NCBI RefSeq assembly: GCF_009469595.2
Contig: NZ_SSXV01000010.1
Coordinates: 82,058 to 146,057 of the forward strand
Source of the DNA: Thauera sp. 2A1
Lineage (GTDB): Bacteria > Pseudomonadota > Gammaproteobacteria > Burkholderiales > Rhodocyclaceae
Direction: 5' to 3'
Length of the DNA stretch: 64,000 nucleotides
Below, piece by piece: positions 25,240-33,191 of the stretch. Position 1 is the first letter of the stretch, and each line of letters opens with the position of its first letter. The notes under the pieces were generated by a model that was not told the DNA's origin, did not search any database, and worked only from the letters and a program-made list of their open reading frames with translations. Both the position numbers and the translations under genes were made by a program.

Positions 25240-25494
25240 CTACTGCGGTGCCCGTACGCCGCGCAGCAAGCCTTCCGTGCTCAAGTCCTCATCGATCAGC
25301 GGCCAGTGGATGCCGTAGCCGCCGCCGGCCAATTCCCAGTGGCTGCGCTGATCGGCCGTCGCATTCGCCAGCCGTGGGTACCATGCCAGCGGTGCCGCAA
25401 TCGTGCGGCCATCCATGAGGTCGACTACAAGCCGAGTCTCATCGACCCTCACGTTCATCACCCGAACGTCGGTGTCATGTGCCAAAGAATGCAT
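25240..25494 (-). CDS. DUF2442 domain protein, copy a
   Basis: An 84-residue protein: VRVMNVRVDETRLVVDLMDGRTIAAPLAWYPRLANAT, then WELAGGGYGIHWPLIDEDLSTEGLLRG, the full signature of DUF2442. Members usually follow a DUF4160 gene as here (20-base overlap with the DUF4160 reading frame). The pair looks like a toxin-antitoxin-type cassette by size and mobility, but its function is not established. Nearly identical to the copy at 28948-29208. Confidence 0.85.
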   Translation of the reverse strand: MHSLAHDTDVRVMNVRVDETRLVVDLMDGRTIAAPLAWYPRLANATADQRSHWELAGGGYGIHWPLIDEDLSTEGLLRGVRAPQ

Positions 25495-25699
25495 CCCATG
25501 CTCCTTTCAACACGACTTGTTCATTGCGCACAAGGCGTTGCAGTTTGCCCAACTCCTGGGCCGTGAAACCTGAGCTTCTCGCAACCGACGCATCGTGCAG
25601 CCAGACTTTCGCTGTCGCAGCCCCTTTGTCGATGTGGACATGAGGTGGCTCGCCGGGTTCGTGGCTATAGAAGTACGGTCGATAACCCTCAACCCGCAA
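25475..25699 (-). CDS. DUF4160 domain protein, copy a (start codon altered)
   Basis: A 74-residue reading, RVEGYRPYFYSHEPGEPPHVHIDKG, KVWLHDASVARSSGFTAQELGKLQRLV, the DUF4160 signature. In the sister copy translation starts at GTG (29425), five codons further upstream and just behind a GAGGAG ribosome-binding stretch. Here the equivalent codon (25711-25709) is CTG, so the start is lost unless TTG at 25699 is used. This copy may therefore be poorly expressed or silent. Confidence 0.75.
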   Translation of the reverse strand: MRVEGYRPYFYSHEPGEPPHVHIDKGAATAKVWLHDASVARSSGFTAQELGKLQRLVRNEQVVLKGAWDAFFGT

Positions 25700-25790
25700 G
25701 ATCGTCGGCAGCCTGTCTCCTCAATCAGCATTTGCTCGCTGCTCTTGCTGCGAAAACCAAGTGTATCCCGGCTGCTGCGCACCGCTCGGC

Positions 25791-26074
25791 TCAATGCCGC
25801 GCCGGCTCATACTCCGGCACCCAGCGCTTCAACCCCATCCGCACCGCCTCGTCCGCCACCGGCCCCGGCTGCGACAGCCAATGCTCCAGTTCGTCCAGAA
25901 AACCCTCCGCCACCGGCCGCGAGCGCGCGATGCGCAGCTTGGGGTGCGGCGTCTCGCGGGTTTCCTCGGCGTCCGCCAGCAGCTCCTCGTACAACTTCTC
26001 GCCCGGCCGCGAGCCGGAGAACTCGATGCGGATGTCGCCCTCGCTGTAGCCCGACAGCCGGATCATGTTGCGCG
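25791..26074 (-). pseudogene. Isolated 3' tail of wbpM/capD (copy 1)
   Basis: Codes for the last ~92 residues of a UDP-HexNAc 4,6-dehydratase ([15 protein letters not shown] to the end [11 protein letters not shown]) and nothing upstream: homology stops at 26074 where the neighbouring gene's stop codon begins. It has no start of its own. By eye it is about 96% identical to the tail of copy 2 (27861-28140) and less similar to the full gene at 29505, so copies 1 and 2 share an allele that differs from the intact one. Confidence 0.88.
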
Positions 26075-27403
26075 TCAGGCCGCGAGGGCGAATTCGCCCG
26101 ACTCGAGTTCTTCACGATCGAGTACACGGTGATTGACCAACTGCGTCCGGATGGTCATCTCCGAAACCTTGAAATGCTCGGCCACCTCCTGTTGGTTCTC
26201 GGCCGAGTAATCGCCGTCCAACATGGCCGTGACCTCGTCGAAAGGGCTCAGCAGTTCCGCCGCAAACGCACGCTGGGCCTTCTGCCGATAGGTCGTGGAA
26301 CGCGTCGCCGGGTACAGCGCATCGCCGGCTTTGCCAAGCAATCGGTCTCCCAGCAGGCGGGCCAATTCGAAACGTCGGCCCGTCGCATATCGCGAGCGCA
26401 GCAGCACTCTGTCGTCCCCGGCGTCCTGCTTCAGCCCAAATGAAATTGCGAGCACTGCATCTGCATTCGTCTTCATCAACGCTTCCGCCCGCACGCCCAT
26501 CAGCGCGGCCAGCACTGCGTCGTCGATCGCGTCGCAGCCCAAACGCTCCTGCGTACGCAGCGCCTTGGCGGCCTCGGCGCCCAGTTGCCACGCAGGCAAC
26601 TGGGCGCGGGCCGGTGTCGTCAACGCATCCGCGAGCTGCACCGCATCGTCGAATGCCGCCGCAAAACCGTTGCGCCTCGCATGCTCGGTCAATTGATCTG
26701 CGGAAAACACCTCACGGACGCCACCGCTGCTACCCACATCCGCTGCAAGCTCTTCCATTGCCCCCAAGCCCAGACGTCGGGCGTCCACCAGCACCCGCTC
26801 AATTACATCCGGATCGGACTCGTCGGGATCCACCCCCATCAACGCCTCGATCTTGCGCCGAGGCCCCTGCTCAGGATCCACGCGCTCCTCCTGCACGTCG
26901 CGCCAGATCCGGGCAAGGTTCGAGTCGCGAATGCCCATTGCGTCGAGGCGCTCGATCACCTGCGTCACGAAATCATCCACGCCACGCTCGAAATCGAGCG
27001 CCGAAATGACCGGCGCCACCTGGTTGATGTACCGGAAAGGCGTCTCCGGACGCTCCGGCGTAGCGCGGGACAACAGCACCGTGCGCTCGCCGTCACAAAA
27101 GATCGTGAGATCCGGCCATATGTAGCCCCCCCCGATGCTCGTCAGCCGGTGCGAGAAATCCCATCCGTCCAACATCGAGCGCGGCTCCCAACGCAGACGC
27201 CACCAGTTCCATGCCAGCCACTCGGCCAAATCGTAGGCTGATAGATACGGCGCCTGGCGCAGGCGGTTAACAATCGCGTCATTTCCCTCGGTTAGCCAGA
27301 TCGAATGCGCGCGAATACCCAATGCGGCAAAGCACGCACGCTCCTCATCACTGCCCCTGTCGAGCGACTCCCAGCCAGCGGTTATTTCCCAGGCGTCTTT
27401 CAT
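26075..27403 (-). CDS. Degenerate ImmA/IrrE-like protein
   Basis: A 442-residue protein. The C-terminal ~120 residues follow the ImmA/IrrE zinc-peptidase layout: VLLRSRYATGRRFELARLLGDRLL, then YRQKAQRAFAAELLSP and a helix-turn-helix-like QQEVAEHFKVSEMTIRTQLVNH. Where active members have HExxH (in AHELGH), this protein has RLLGD, so both zinc histidines and the catalytic Glu are missing and peptidase activity is not expected. The N-terminal ~250 residues are acidic and Trp-rich (WLAWNWWRLRWEPRS) with no family I can name. The ATG at 27403 overlaps the stop of the 140-residue gene (ATGA). Both genes lie exactly between two capD tails. Confidence 0.7.
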   Translation of the reverse strand: MKDAWEITAGWESLDRGSDEERACFAALGIRAHSIWLTEGNDAIVNRLRQAPYLSAYDLAEWLAWNWWRLRWEPRSMLDGWDFSHRLTSIGGGYIWPDLTIFCDGERTVLLSRATPERPETPFRYINQVAPVISALDFERGVDDFVTQVIERLDAMGIRDSNLARIWRDVQEERVDPEQGPRRKIEALMGVDPDESDPDVIERVLVDARRLGLGAMEELAADVGSSGGVREVFSADQLTEHARRNGFAAAFDDAVQLADALTTPARAQLPAWQLGAEAAKALRTQERLGCDAIDDAVLAALMGVRAEALMKTNADAVLAISFGLKQDAGDDRVLLRSRYATGRRFELARLLGDRLLGKAGDALYPATRSTTYRQKAQRAFAAELLSPFDEVTAMLDGDYSAENQQEVAEHFKVSEMTIRTQLVNHRVLDREELESGEFALAA

Positions 27404-27822
27404 CGGGCCTCCCATGCCTCAATCACCTCGTCGCGCAAACTGTCTTCTTTCTCGAGCGGATAGCCGTGGTACTGCCCCGGCGTATTTGGATGGGTCTTTG
27501 CCTCGTATACGGTGCCGTCGAGCGAAACGGACCAGATGTACTTTGGAAAGCCGTCCTGGCCATAAGTACTCAGCATCGCCCGCAGCACCCCCTGGCGCAA
27601 CAGGTCCGACGCCTCCGCCAGAAGCACGGGTTTCACCGCATCGCAGACGGATGACGTTGGCCGCGGGTTGGTTCGTTCCAGGCCGTAATCCGCAGGGTAG
27701 AGCTTGTGATGGCCGCTGCCCACGTAGTTTATCCGGGTCAGCAGCGCCTCTCTGGCTGCCATGTCCGGCAGCGTACCCTCGATGATCCGCCGTTTGGGAT
27801 TATTGCCAATTCTCTTCTTCAT
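27400..27822 (-). CDS. Hypothetical protein, partner of the degenerate ImmA-like gene
   Basis: A 140-residue protein (from ATG 27822; a start at 27864 would add 14 residues that run up to the capD tail). Visible features are a basic N-terminus MKKRIGNNPKRR, HHKLYPADYGLERTNPRPTSSVCD, and SVSLDGTVYEAKTHPNTPGQYHGYPLEKED. The pattern of conserved-looking polar and aromatic residues suggests a small globular enzyme or toxin, but I do not recognise the family. It overlaps the downstream ImmA-like gene by 4 bases, so the two form one translationally coupled cassette. Confidence 0.65.
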   Translation of the reverse strand: MKKRIGNNPKRRIIEGTLPDMAAREALLTRINYVGSGHHKLYPADYGLERTNPRPTSSVCDAVKPVLLAEASDLLRQGVLRAMLSTYGQDGFPKYIWSVSLDGTVYEAKTHPNTPGQYHGYPLEKEDSLRDEVIEAWEAR

Positions 27823-27860
27823 TCTCGACCTCGACCAAGCAGACGCCCGCGGCGAACCCC

Positions 27861-28904
27861 TCAATGTCGCGCCGGCTCATACTCCGGCACCCAGCGCTTC
27901 AGCCCCATCCGCACCGCCTCGTCCGCCACCGGCCCCGGCTGCGACAGCCAATGCTCCAGTTCGTCCAGAAAACCCTCCGCCACCGGCCGCGAGCGCGCGA
28001 TGCGCAGCTTGGGGTGCGGCGTCTCGCGGGTTTCCTCGGCGTCCGCCAGCAGCTCCTCGTACAACTTCTCGCCCGGGCGCAGGCCGGTAAACTCGATGCG
28101 GATGTCGTCCTCGCTGTAGCCGGACAACCGGATCATGTTGCGCGCCAGGTCGACGATTTTCACCGGCGCGCCCATGTCGAGCACGAAGATCTCCCCGCCC
28201 TGCCCCATCGCCGCCGCCTGAAGCACGAGCTGCGCCGCCTCGGGGATGGACATGAAGTAGCGGTTGATCTCCGGGTGCGTCACCGTCACCGGCCCGCCGC
28301 GCGCGATCTACTCGGCGAACTTCGGGATCACGCTGCCGGTGCTGCCCAGCACGTTTCCGAAGCGCACCATCTCCATCTGCGTGCAGCCCTTGCCCGAGCT
28401 GTGCCGCGCCTCGCAGGCCATCTCCGCCAGGCGCTTGGTGGCGCCCATCACGTTGGTCGGGTTCACCGCCTTGTCGGTGGAGATCAGCACGAAGCGCTCG
28501 GCGCCGTGGCGCTGCGCGTGCGCCGTCACCTGCAGCGTGCCGAGCACGTTGTTGCGCACTGCCTGCCAGGCGTTGCCGACTTCCATCAGCGGCACGTGCT
28601 TGTAGGCGGCGGCGTGGAAGACGAGCTGCGGCTTCCAGGTGGAGAAGATCTCGTCGAGGCGGGCGGCGTCCTTCACGTCGCCGGCCAGCGGCACGATCGG
28701 CGTCTCGGGCTTGTGCACGCGGAACCACTGCTCGATGTTGTATAGCGCGAACTCGCTCGCCTCCACCAGCACCAGCCGCGCCGGGGCAAAGCGGGCGAGC
28801 TGACGACAGAGCTCGCTGCAGATCGAGCCGCCGGCGCCCGTGATCAGCACGGTCTTGGCCCCGATCATATCCTTGAGGTGGGCGGAATCGATTCTCACAG
28901 GATC
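27861..28904 (-). pseudogene. 5'-truncated and nonsense-mutated wbpM/capD (copy 2)
   Basis: Matches residues from about 280 to the C-terminus of the intact WbpM: DPVRIDSAHLKDMI, KTVLITGAGGSI (with Cys in place of Gly in GGSICSE), STDKAVNPTNVMGATKR and on to the same [11 protein letters not shown] end. The N-terminal membrane part and first Rossmann domain are missing. At 28308-28310 a CAG (Gln) codon has become TAG, splitting the frame (PKFAE-stop-IARGG). The 5' break lies next to the palindrome at 28908. It is not expected to give an active enzyme. Confidence 0.92.
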
Positions 28905-28907
28905 AAG

Positions 28908-28930
28908 AAATCGGGGTCAGACCCCGATTT
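28908..28930. repeat. Perfect palindrome at a rearrangement junction
   Basis: The core GGGGTCAGACCCC is flanked by AAATC/GATTT, giving a 23-base near-perfect palindrome. It lies between the 3' end of DUF2442 copy b and the 5' break of capD copy 2. A variant with one arm mutated (GGTGTCAGACCCC, 25195-25214) holds the same place in copy a. Sequences of this type are common dispersed palindromes, sometimes tied to Y1-transposase (RAYT) genes; it may also act as a terminator. Confidence 0.75.
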
Positions 28931-28947
28931 CTCGATTTCTCTCCAAC

Positions 28948-29208
28948 CTACGACCACTGCGGTGCCCGCGCACCGCGGAGCAAGCCTTCCGTGCTCAAGT
29001 CCTCATCGATCATCGGCCAGTGAATGCCGTACCCGCCACCGGCTAATTCCCAGTGGCTTCGTTGTTCGACCGTGGCGTTCGCCAGCCGTGGGTACCATGC
29101 CAGCGGCACCGCAATCGTGCGACCGTCCATGAGGTCGACCTCGAGACGAGCTTCATCGACCCTTACGTTCATCACCCGAACGTCGGTGTCATGTGCCAAA
29201 GAATGCAT
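28948..29208 (-). CDS. DUF2442 domain protein, copy b
   Basis: An 86-residue protein almost identical to copy a (VRVMNVRVDEARLEVDLMDGRTIAVPLAWYPRLANATVEQ; WELAGGGYGIHWPMIDEDLSTEGLLRGARAPQWS). It overlaps the DUF4160 frame by 20 bases and ends 18 bases before the palindrome. Function of the family is unproven; the small two-gene layout recalls toxin-antitoxin modules. Confidence 0.85.
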   Translation of the reverse strand: MHSLAHDTDVRVMNVRVDEARLEVDLMDGRTIAVPLAWYPRLANATVEQRSHWELAGGGYGIHWPMIDEDLSTEGLLRGARAPQWS

Positions 29209-29425
29209 CCCATGCTCCTTTCAACACGGCTTGTTCATCGCGCACAAGGCGCTGCAGTTTGCCCAACTCCTGGGCCGTGAAACCCGAGCTTCTCGCAACC
29301 GACCCATCGTGCAACCATACTTTGGCTGTCGCAGATCCTTTGTCGATATGGACATGAGGCGGCTCTCCGGGTTCGTGGCTGTAGAAATACAGTCGATAAC
29401 CCTCAACCCTCAAGATCGTCGGCAC
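29189..29425 (-). CDS. DUF4160 domain protein, copy b
   Basis: A 78-residue protein starting at GTG 29425 behind a GAGGAG ribosome-binding stretch: PTILRVEGYRLYFYSHEPGEPPHVHID, then KVWLHDGSVARSSGFTAQELGKLQRLV. The PPHVHV/ID motif is the family hallmark. Upstream gene of the pair with DUF2442 copy b, placed just downstream of the intact wbpM on the same strand. Confidence 0.87.
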   Translation of the reverse strand: MPTILRVEGYRLYFYSHEPGEPPHVHIDKGSATAKVWLHDGSVARSSGFTAQELGKLQRLVRDEQAVLKGAWDAFFGT

Positions 29426-29504
29426 CCTGTCTCCTCAATTAGCAATTGCTCGCAGCCATTGCATCGAGCATGAAGTGTATCCTGGCTGCTGCGCGCTATT
29501 CGAT

Positions 29505-31340
29505 TCAATGCCGCGCCGGCTCATACTCCGGCACCCAGCGCTTCAGCCCCATCCGCACCTCTTCATCGGCCACCGGCCCCGGCTGTGCCAGCCACTGCTC
29601 CAGCTCTTCGAGGAAAGTCCCATTCACCGGCCGCGATCGCGCGATGCGCAGCTTGGGGTGCGGCGTCTCGCGGGTCTCCTCGGCATCGGCGAGCAGTTCC
29701 TCGTACAACTTCTCGCCCGGGCGCAGGCCGGTGAACTCGATGCGGATGTCGTCCTCGCTGTAGCCGGACAACCGGATCATATTGCGCGCCAGGTCGACGA
29801 TTTTCACCGGCTCGCCCATGTCGAGCACGAAGATCTCCCCGCCCTGCCCCATCGCCGCCGCCTGCAGCACGAGCTGCGCCGCCTCGGGGATGGACATGAA
29901 GTAACGGTTGATCTCGGGGTGCGTCACCGTGACCGGTCCGCCGCGCGCGATCTGCTCGGCGAACTTCGGGATCACGCTGCCGGTGCTGCCCAGCACGTTG
30001 CCGAAGCGCACCATCTCCATCTGCGTGCTGCCGTTGCCGGCGCTGTGCAGCGCCTCGCACGCCATCTCGGCCAGGCGCTTGGTGGCGCCCATCACGTTGG
30101 TCGGGTTCACCGCCTTGTCGGTGGAGATCAGCACGAAGCGCTCGGCGCCGTGGCGCTGCGCGTGCGCGGCGACGAGCAGCGTACCGAGCACGTTGTTGCG
30201 CACCGCCTGCCAGGCGTTGCCGACTTCCATCAGCGGCACGTGCTTGTAGGCGGCGGCGTGGAAGACGAGCTGCGGCTTCCAGGTGGCGAAGATCTCGTCG
30301 AGGCGGGCGGCGTCTTTCACGTCGCCCGCCAATGGCACGATTTCGACATCGACCCGATGCACGCGGAACCACTGCTCGATGCTGTACAGCGCAAACTCGC
30401 TCGCCTCGAACAACACCAGCCGCAGCGGCGCAAAGCGCGCGACCTGGCGACACAGCTCGCTGCCGATCGACCCGCCGGCACCGGTGATCAGCACGGTCTT
30501 GCGGGTGATCATCTTCTGCACGTGGGCGGCGTCGATTTTTACCGGGTCGCGCCCGAGCAGGTCTTCGATCTCCACCGGCCGCATGGCGTTGATCGCGACC
30601 TTGCCGTTCATCAGGTCTTCGAGGCCGGGTACGGTGAACACGTGCGCGCCGGCGCGCACCGCGAGGTCGGCCGCGCGTTTCAAGGCTTCATTCGCGGCAG
30701 ACGGCATGGCGAGAATCACATGGTCCGCCTTGTAGTCCTGCAGAACCTGCGACAGCAGGCCGATCGCCCCCGCCACCGGCTTACCGTACAGTTCCAGCCC
30801 CCACTTGGCCGGATCGTCATCCACCAGCGCGACCACCCGCCAATCCGGGCTGCGCTCGAGTTCCCGCACCAGCATCGCCCCGCCGCTGCCGGCGCCGACC
30901 ACCACCACCGGCTTGCCCGCAGCGATCAGCCCGCCATATAGGCGATGCTCCTTCCACATCCGCCAAGCCGCGCGACCACCGCCCATCACAATCAGCAACA
31001 GCAGCGGATAGAGCACCAGCATCGACCGCGGAATCGCCGGCCCCGTGCTCCGATCGAGCGCAAGCAGCGCGACCAACGCCAGAGAGGACACCGCCACGGC
31101 CTTCAGCACCCGTCTCAAATCCGGCAGGCTGGCGAAAATCCACATGCCGCGGTACAGGCCGGCCCAGCGGCAGGCGACGGCATGCACCACGAGCAGGATG
31201 CCCAGGCCAAGGAGAACCTTGTCGCCGTAGCCTGCCGGCCAGGTGAAGTTGAAGCGGATGAGAAAACCACCGACCCAGGCCAGAACTACGGCAAGGAGGT
31301 CGAACAGGAAGACGAGCGCGGAACGTATCGATATTTGCAT
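29505..31340 (-). CDS. wbpM: UDP-GlcNAc 4,6-dehydratase (WbpM/CapD/PglF family)
   Basis: A 611-residue membrane-anchored long-form SDR. About four transmembrane helices occupy residues 1-125, followed by a first Rossmann-like domain (VVVVGAGSGGAML) and the catalytic SDR domain with VLITGAGGSIGSE near residue 286-297, AAAYKHVPLME, STDKAVNPTNVMGATKR (Met in place of the usual active-site Tyr, as normal for WbpM) and a [12 protein letters not shown]-terminus. It makes UDP-4-keto-6-deoxy-GlcNAc, the precursor for FucNAc/QuiNAc at the start of the O-unit. Start ATG 31340 begins directly with the first membrane helix. Last gene of the O-antigen locus and the parent of the broken copies to its left. 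Confidence 0.95.
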   Translation of the reverse strand: MQISIRSALVFLFDLLAVVLAWVGGFLIRFNFTWPAGYGDKVLLGLGILLVVHAVACRWAGLYRGMWIFASLPDLRRVLKAVAVSSLALVALLALDRSTGPAIPRSMLVLYPLLLLIVMGGGRAAWRMWKEHRLYGGLIAAGKPVVVVGAGSGGAMLVRELERSPDWRVVALVDDDPAKWGLELYGKPVAGAIGLLSQVLQDYKADHVILAMPSAANEALKRAADLAVRAGAHVFTVPGLEDLMNGKVAINAMRPVEIEDLLGRDPVKIDAAHVQKMITRKTVLITGAGGSIGSELCRQVARFAPLRLVLFEASEFALYSIEQWFRVHRVDVEIVPLAGDVKDAARLDEIFATWKPQLVFHAAAYKHVPLMEVGNAWQAVRNNVLGTLLVAAHAQRHGAERFVLISTDKAVNPTNVMGATKRLAEMACEALHSAGNGSTQMEMVRFGNVLGSTGSVIPKFAEQIARGGPVTVTHPEINRYFMSIPEAAQLVLQAAAMGQGGEIFVLDMGEPVKIVDLARNMIRLSGYSEDDIRIEFTGLRPGEKLYEELLADAEETRETPHPKLRIARSRPVNGTFLEELEQWLAQPGPVADEEVRMGLKRWVPEYEPARH

Positions 31341-31415
31341 GGGGGTACAGAACGCGAAGGCACATGACGGCGCCAACGCAAGGGCTTGTTAAGGAACGGA
31401 TTGTATCCGCAACCC

Positions 31416-31988
31416 TTAACGTAGCGATTCACCCGGAATGAGAACGCTGGAAGCGGTGACGTGCACCCCGTAGCCAAGCGCGGAGCCTGCCTGCATCCAG
31501 GCCCCACGCCCCAGCACAGAGCCGCCGGCCATGCAGGCGTTCACACCGAGGTGGCCAAAGGCTTCGACCTTGCAGTGGTGATCGACGGTCGCACCGCAAT
31601 TGACGATCACCCCTTCGCCTAGATCGGCCTCGGTCCCCACCACCGCACCCGCCATCACCGCGCAGCCTTCTCCCAGCGTCGCGCTTGGAGACACGAATGC
31701 CATGGGATGAATCACGGTAAGCAACTCGAAGTCCGCTTCGCGCACGCGAGCATGAAGCTTCTCGCGGACGGCGTTGTTGCCTATCGCGACCAGCACAGCA
31801 TCGGCAATCTCACGATGTGCGGTCAGCGAGGCAGTTGTCCCGAGAACGGGATAACTCCAAACCTTCGAATCCGCATCGGCACCGTCGTCGACAAAGCCGA
31901 CCAATCTGTCTCGACCGAGCAGCATAATCACCTCTGCCACTGACCGTCCATGGCCGCCCGCACCAATAACGATGATTCGTTTGCTCAT
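31416..31988 (-). CDS. pglD: PglD/NeuD-like sugar O/N-acyltransferase
   Basis: A 190-residue left-handed beta-helix acyltransferase with an N-terminal Rossmann-like half (RIIVIGAGGHGRSVAEVI; VGFVDDGAD; VLGTTASL) and hexapeptide repeats (SATLGEGCAVMAGAVVGTEADLGEGVIVNCGATVDHHCKVEAFGHLG region). The His of VDHHC is the catalytic base in PglD-type enzymes. It would acetylate a UDP-amino sugar using acetyl-CoA. Slightly short at the C-terminus, lacking the usual GVPAR-type ending. Start overlaps the wbpL stop (ATGA). Confidence 0.87.
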   Translation of the reverse strand: MSKRIIVIGAGGHGRSVAEVIMLLGRDRLVGFVDDGADADSKVWSYPVLGTTASLTAHREIADAVLVAIGNNAVREKLHARVREADFELLTVIHPMAFVSPSATLGEGCAVMAGAVVGTEADLGEGVIVNCGATVDHHCKVEAFGHLGVNACMAGGSVLGRGAWMQAGSALGYGVHVTASSVLIPGESLR

Positions 31989-33010
31989 GTAGCCTTCCTC
32001 ACTTCCAATTCACCCGCCCGGAACTTGATCGCCAGGAAAACAAGCGGGATGTAGGCAATCACGACACCTGGCACCCCGTCGAGCCTATCCGCGCCCACCA
32101 GCAGCGCGATGGGGAGCAACCAGAGCAGATTGATCACGCCGACCGCCAGCGTCACTGGCAGATGACGCCCGAACTGGCGCGACGCGTACTGATACGCGTG
32201 GCTGCGATGCGCCTCATACACTTTGTCGCCACGCAGCAGTCGGCGCACCAGGGTGAAGGTCGCGTCCACCACGAACACACCGAGCACGATCACCCAGCCC
32301 CAGAACAGCCTCGGCTCTTCCCAACCCGCCTGGATCGACATGATTCCCAGCGCGATACCCAAAAAGCCGCTACCCGCGTCGCCCATGAAGATACGTGCGG
32401 GGGGAAAGTTCCAGTACAGAAAACCCATCACTGCTGCAGCAAGCAGAATTGGCAACAGGGCCAAGTCGGGCCTACCCAGCAGTACATAAAGCAGCGCCCC
32501 ACCCACGCACACACAGATCGCCTCGACGCTAGCGATGCCATCTATGCCATCCATGAAGTTGTACAAATTGAGCAGCCAGACCAGATAGACTGCAGCCAAG
32601 CCGGCCCCCGCCCACCCCAAATCGAACGTCGTTCCAAGTAGCTTCAATGGAGGCGCTCCGCCCAGCCACACTAGGACCCATGCCGCGGCGGCGAAATGCG
32701 CCAGCAAGCGCCAGCGCGCGGCAATATGGCCGTGATCATCCAGAAAACCCACCAGTGCTACAAAGGCGCCTGCTCCAAGCAACCCCGCCACCGGAGACCA
32801 GGGCAATGCTTGCGTCGCACCCATGAACGCAAGGGCAAGCGAGAAGGTGACGACGATCGCCACCCCTCCACCACGCGGCGTAGGTACCGAATGCGAACTG
32901 CGCGCATTTGGAACGTCCAACAGACTGCGTGCCAAGGCGTAGCGACGCAGTACCCATGTCAGGCCAAATGACGAGCCGGCGACGGCCAGTAACAACCACC
33001 AATCATTCAT
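31985..33010 (-). CDS. wbpL: Undecaprenyl-phosphate glycosyl-1-phosphate transferase (WbpL/WecA family)
   Basis: A 341-residue polytopic protein (about 10-11 helices) of the PNPT family: NARSSHSVPTPRGGG near the N-terminus, the Mg-binding GFLDDHGH, NLYNFMDGIDGIAS, and GDAGSGFLGI, followed by a cytoplasmic loop with RSHAYQYASRQFGRH. It starts O-unit synthesis by moving FucNAc/QuiNAc-1-phosphate to undecaprenyl phosphate. The ATG at 33010 is preferred over the in-frame ATG at 33058 because family members start close to the first helix. Neighbours WbpM and PglD fit the same step. Confidence 0.93.
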   Translation of the reverse strand: MNDWWLLLAVAGSSFGLTWVLRRYALARSLLDVPNARSSHSVPTPRGGGVAIVVTFSLALAFMGATQALPWSPVAGLLGAGAFVALVGFLDDHGHIAARWRLLAHFAAAAWVLVWLGGAPPLKLLGTTFDLGWAGAGLAAVYLVWLLNLYNFMDGIDGIASVEAICVCVGGALLYVLLGRPDLALLPILLAAAVMGFLYWNFPPARIFMGDAGSGFLGIALGIMSIQAGWEEPRLFWGWVIVLGVFVVDATFTLVRRLLRGDKVYEAHRSHAYQYASRQFGRHLPVTLAVGVINLLWLLPIALLVGADRLDGVPGVVIAYIPLVFLAIKFRAGELEVRKAT

Positions 33011-33191
33011 GACAAGAAACTCCAGCCAGACTCCCGACCCGACGAAAGACGCTGTCATATCTAGAACCGCTCTCCAGAATCATGGAAGGCGACACCCAAC
33101 GCTCCCCTGAACACTTCCGCACGGCCGAATAACGTGCAGGGTATCTGCCTGGCAATGAGTCGTGAGGTAAGGCCCAGCGCTTCCAATTTGG

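Larger units (their letters stand above)
25195..26074. repeat. Duplicated segment, copy a (palindrome + DUF2442 + DUF4160 + capD tail)
   Basis: About 880 bases that match 28908-29790 with roughly 90% identity by eye. The unit contains, left to right, a GGTGTCAGACCCC near-palindrome, the DUF2442 gene, the DUF4160 gene, a ~90-base spacer (TGTATCC.GGCTGCTGCGC), and the last ~280 bases of a wbpM/capD gene. It ends abruptly at 26074, exactly at the stop codon of the adjacent degenerate ImmA-like gene. Confidence 0.85.
28908..29790. repeat. Duplicated segment, copy b
   Basis: Partner of 25195-26074. It contains the palindrome, DUF2442 and DUF4160 genes, the ~80-base spacer and the tail of the intact wbpM. 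Here the capD part continues into a full gene, so the right border of the shared segment cannot be set from this copy. Confidence 0.85.
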
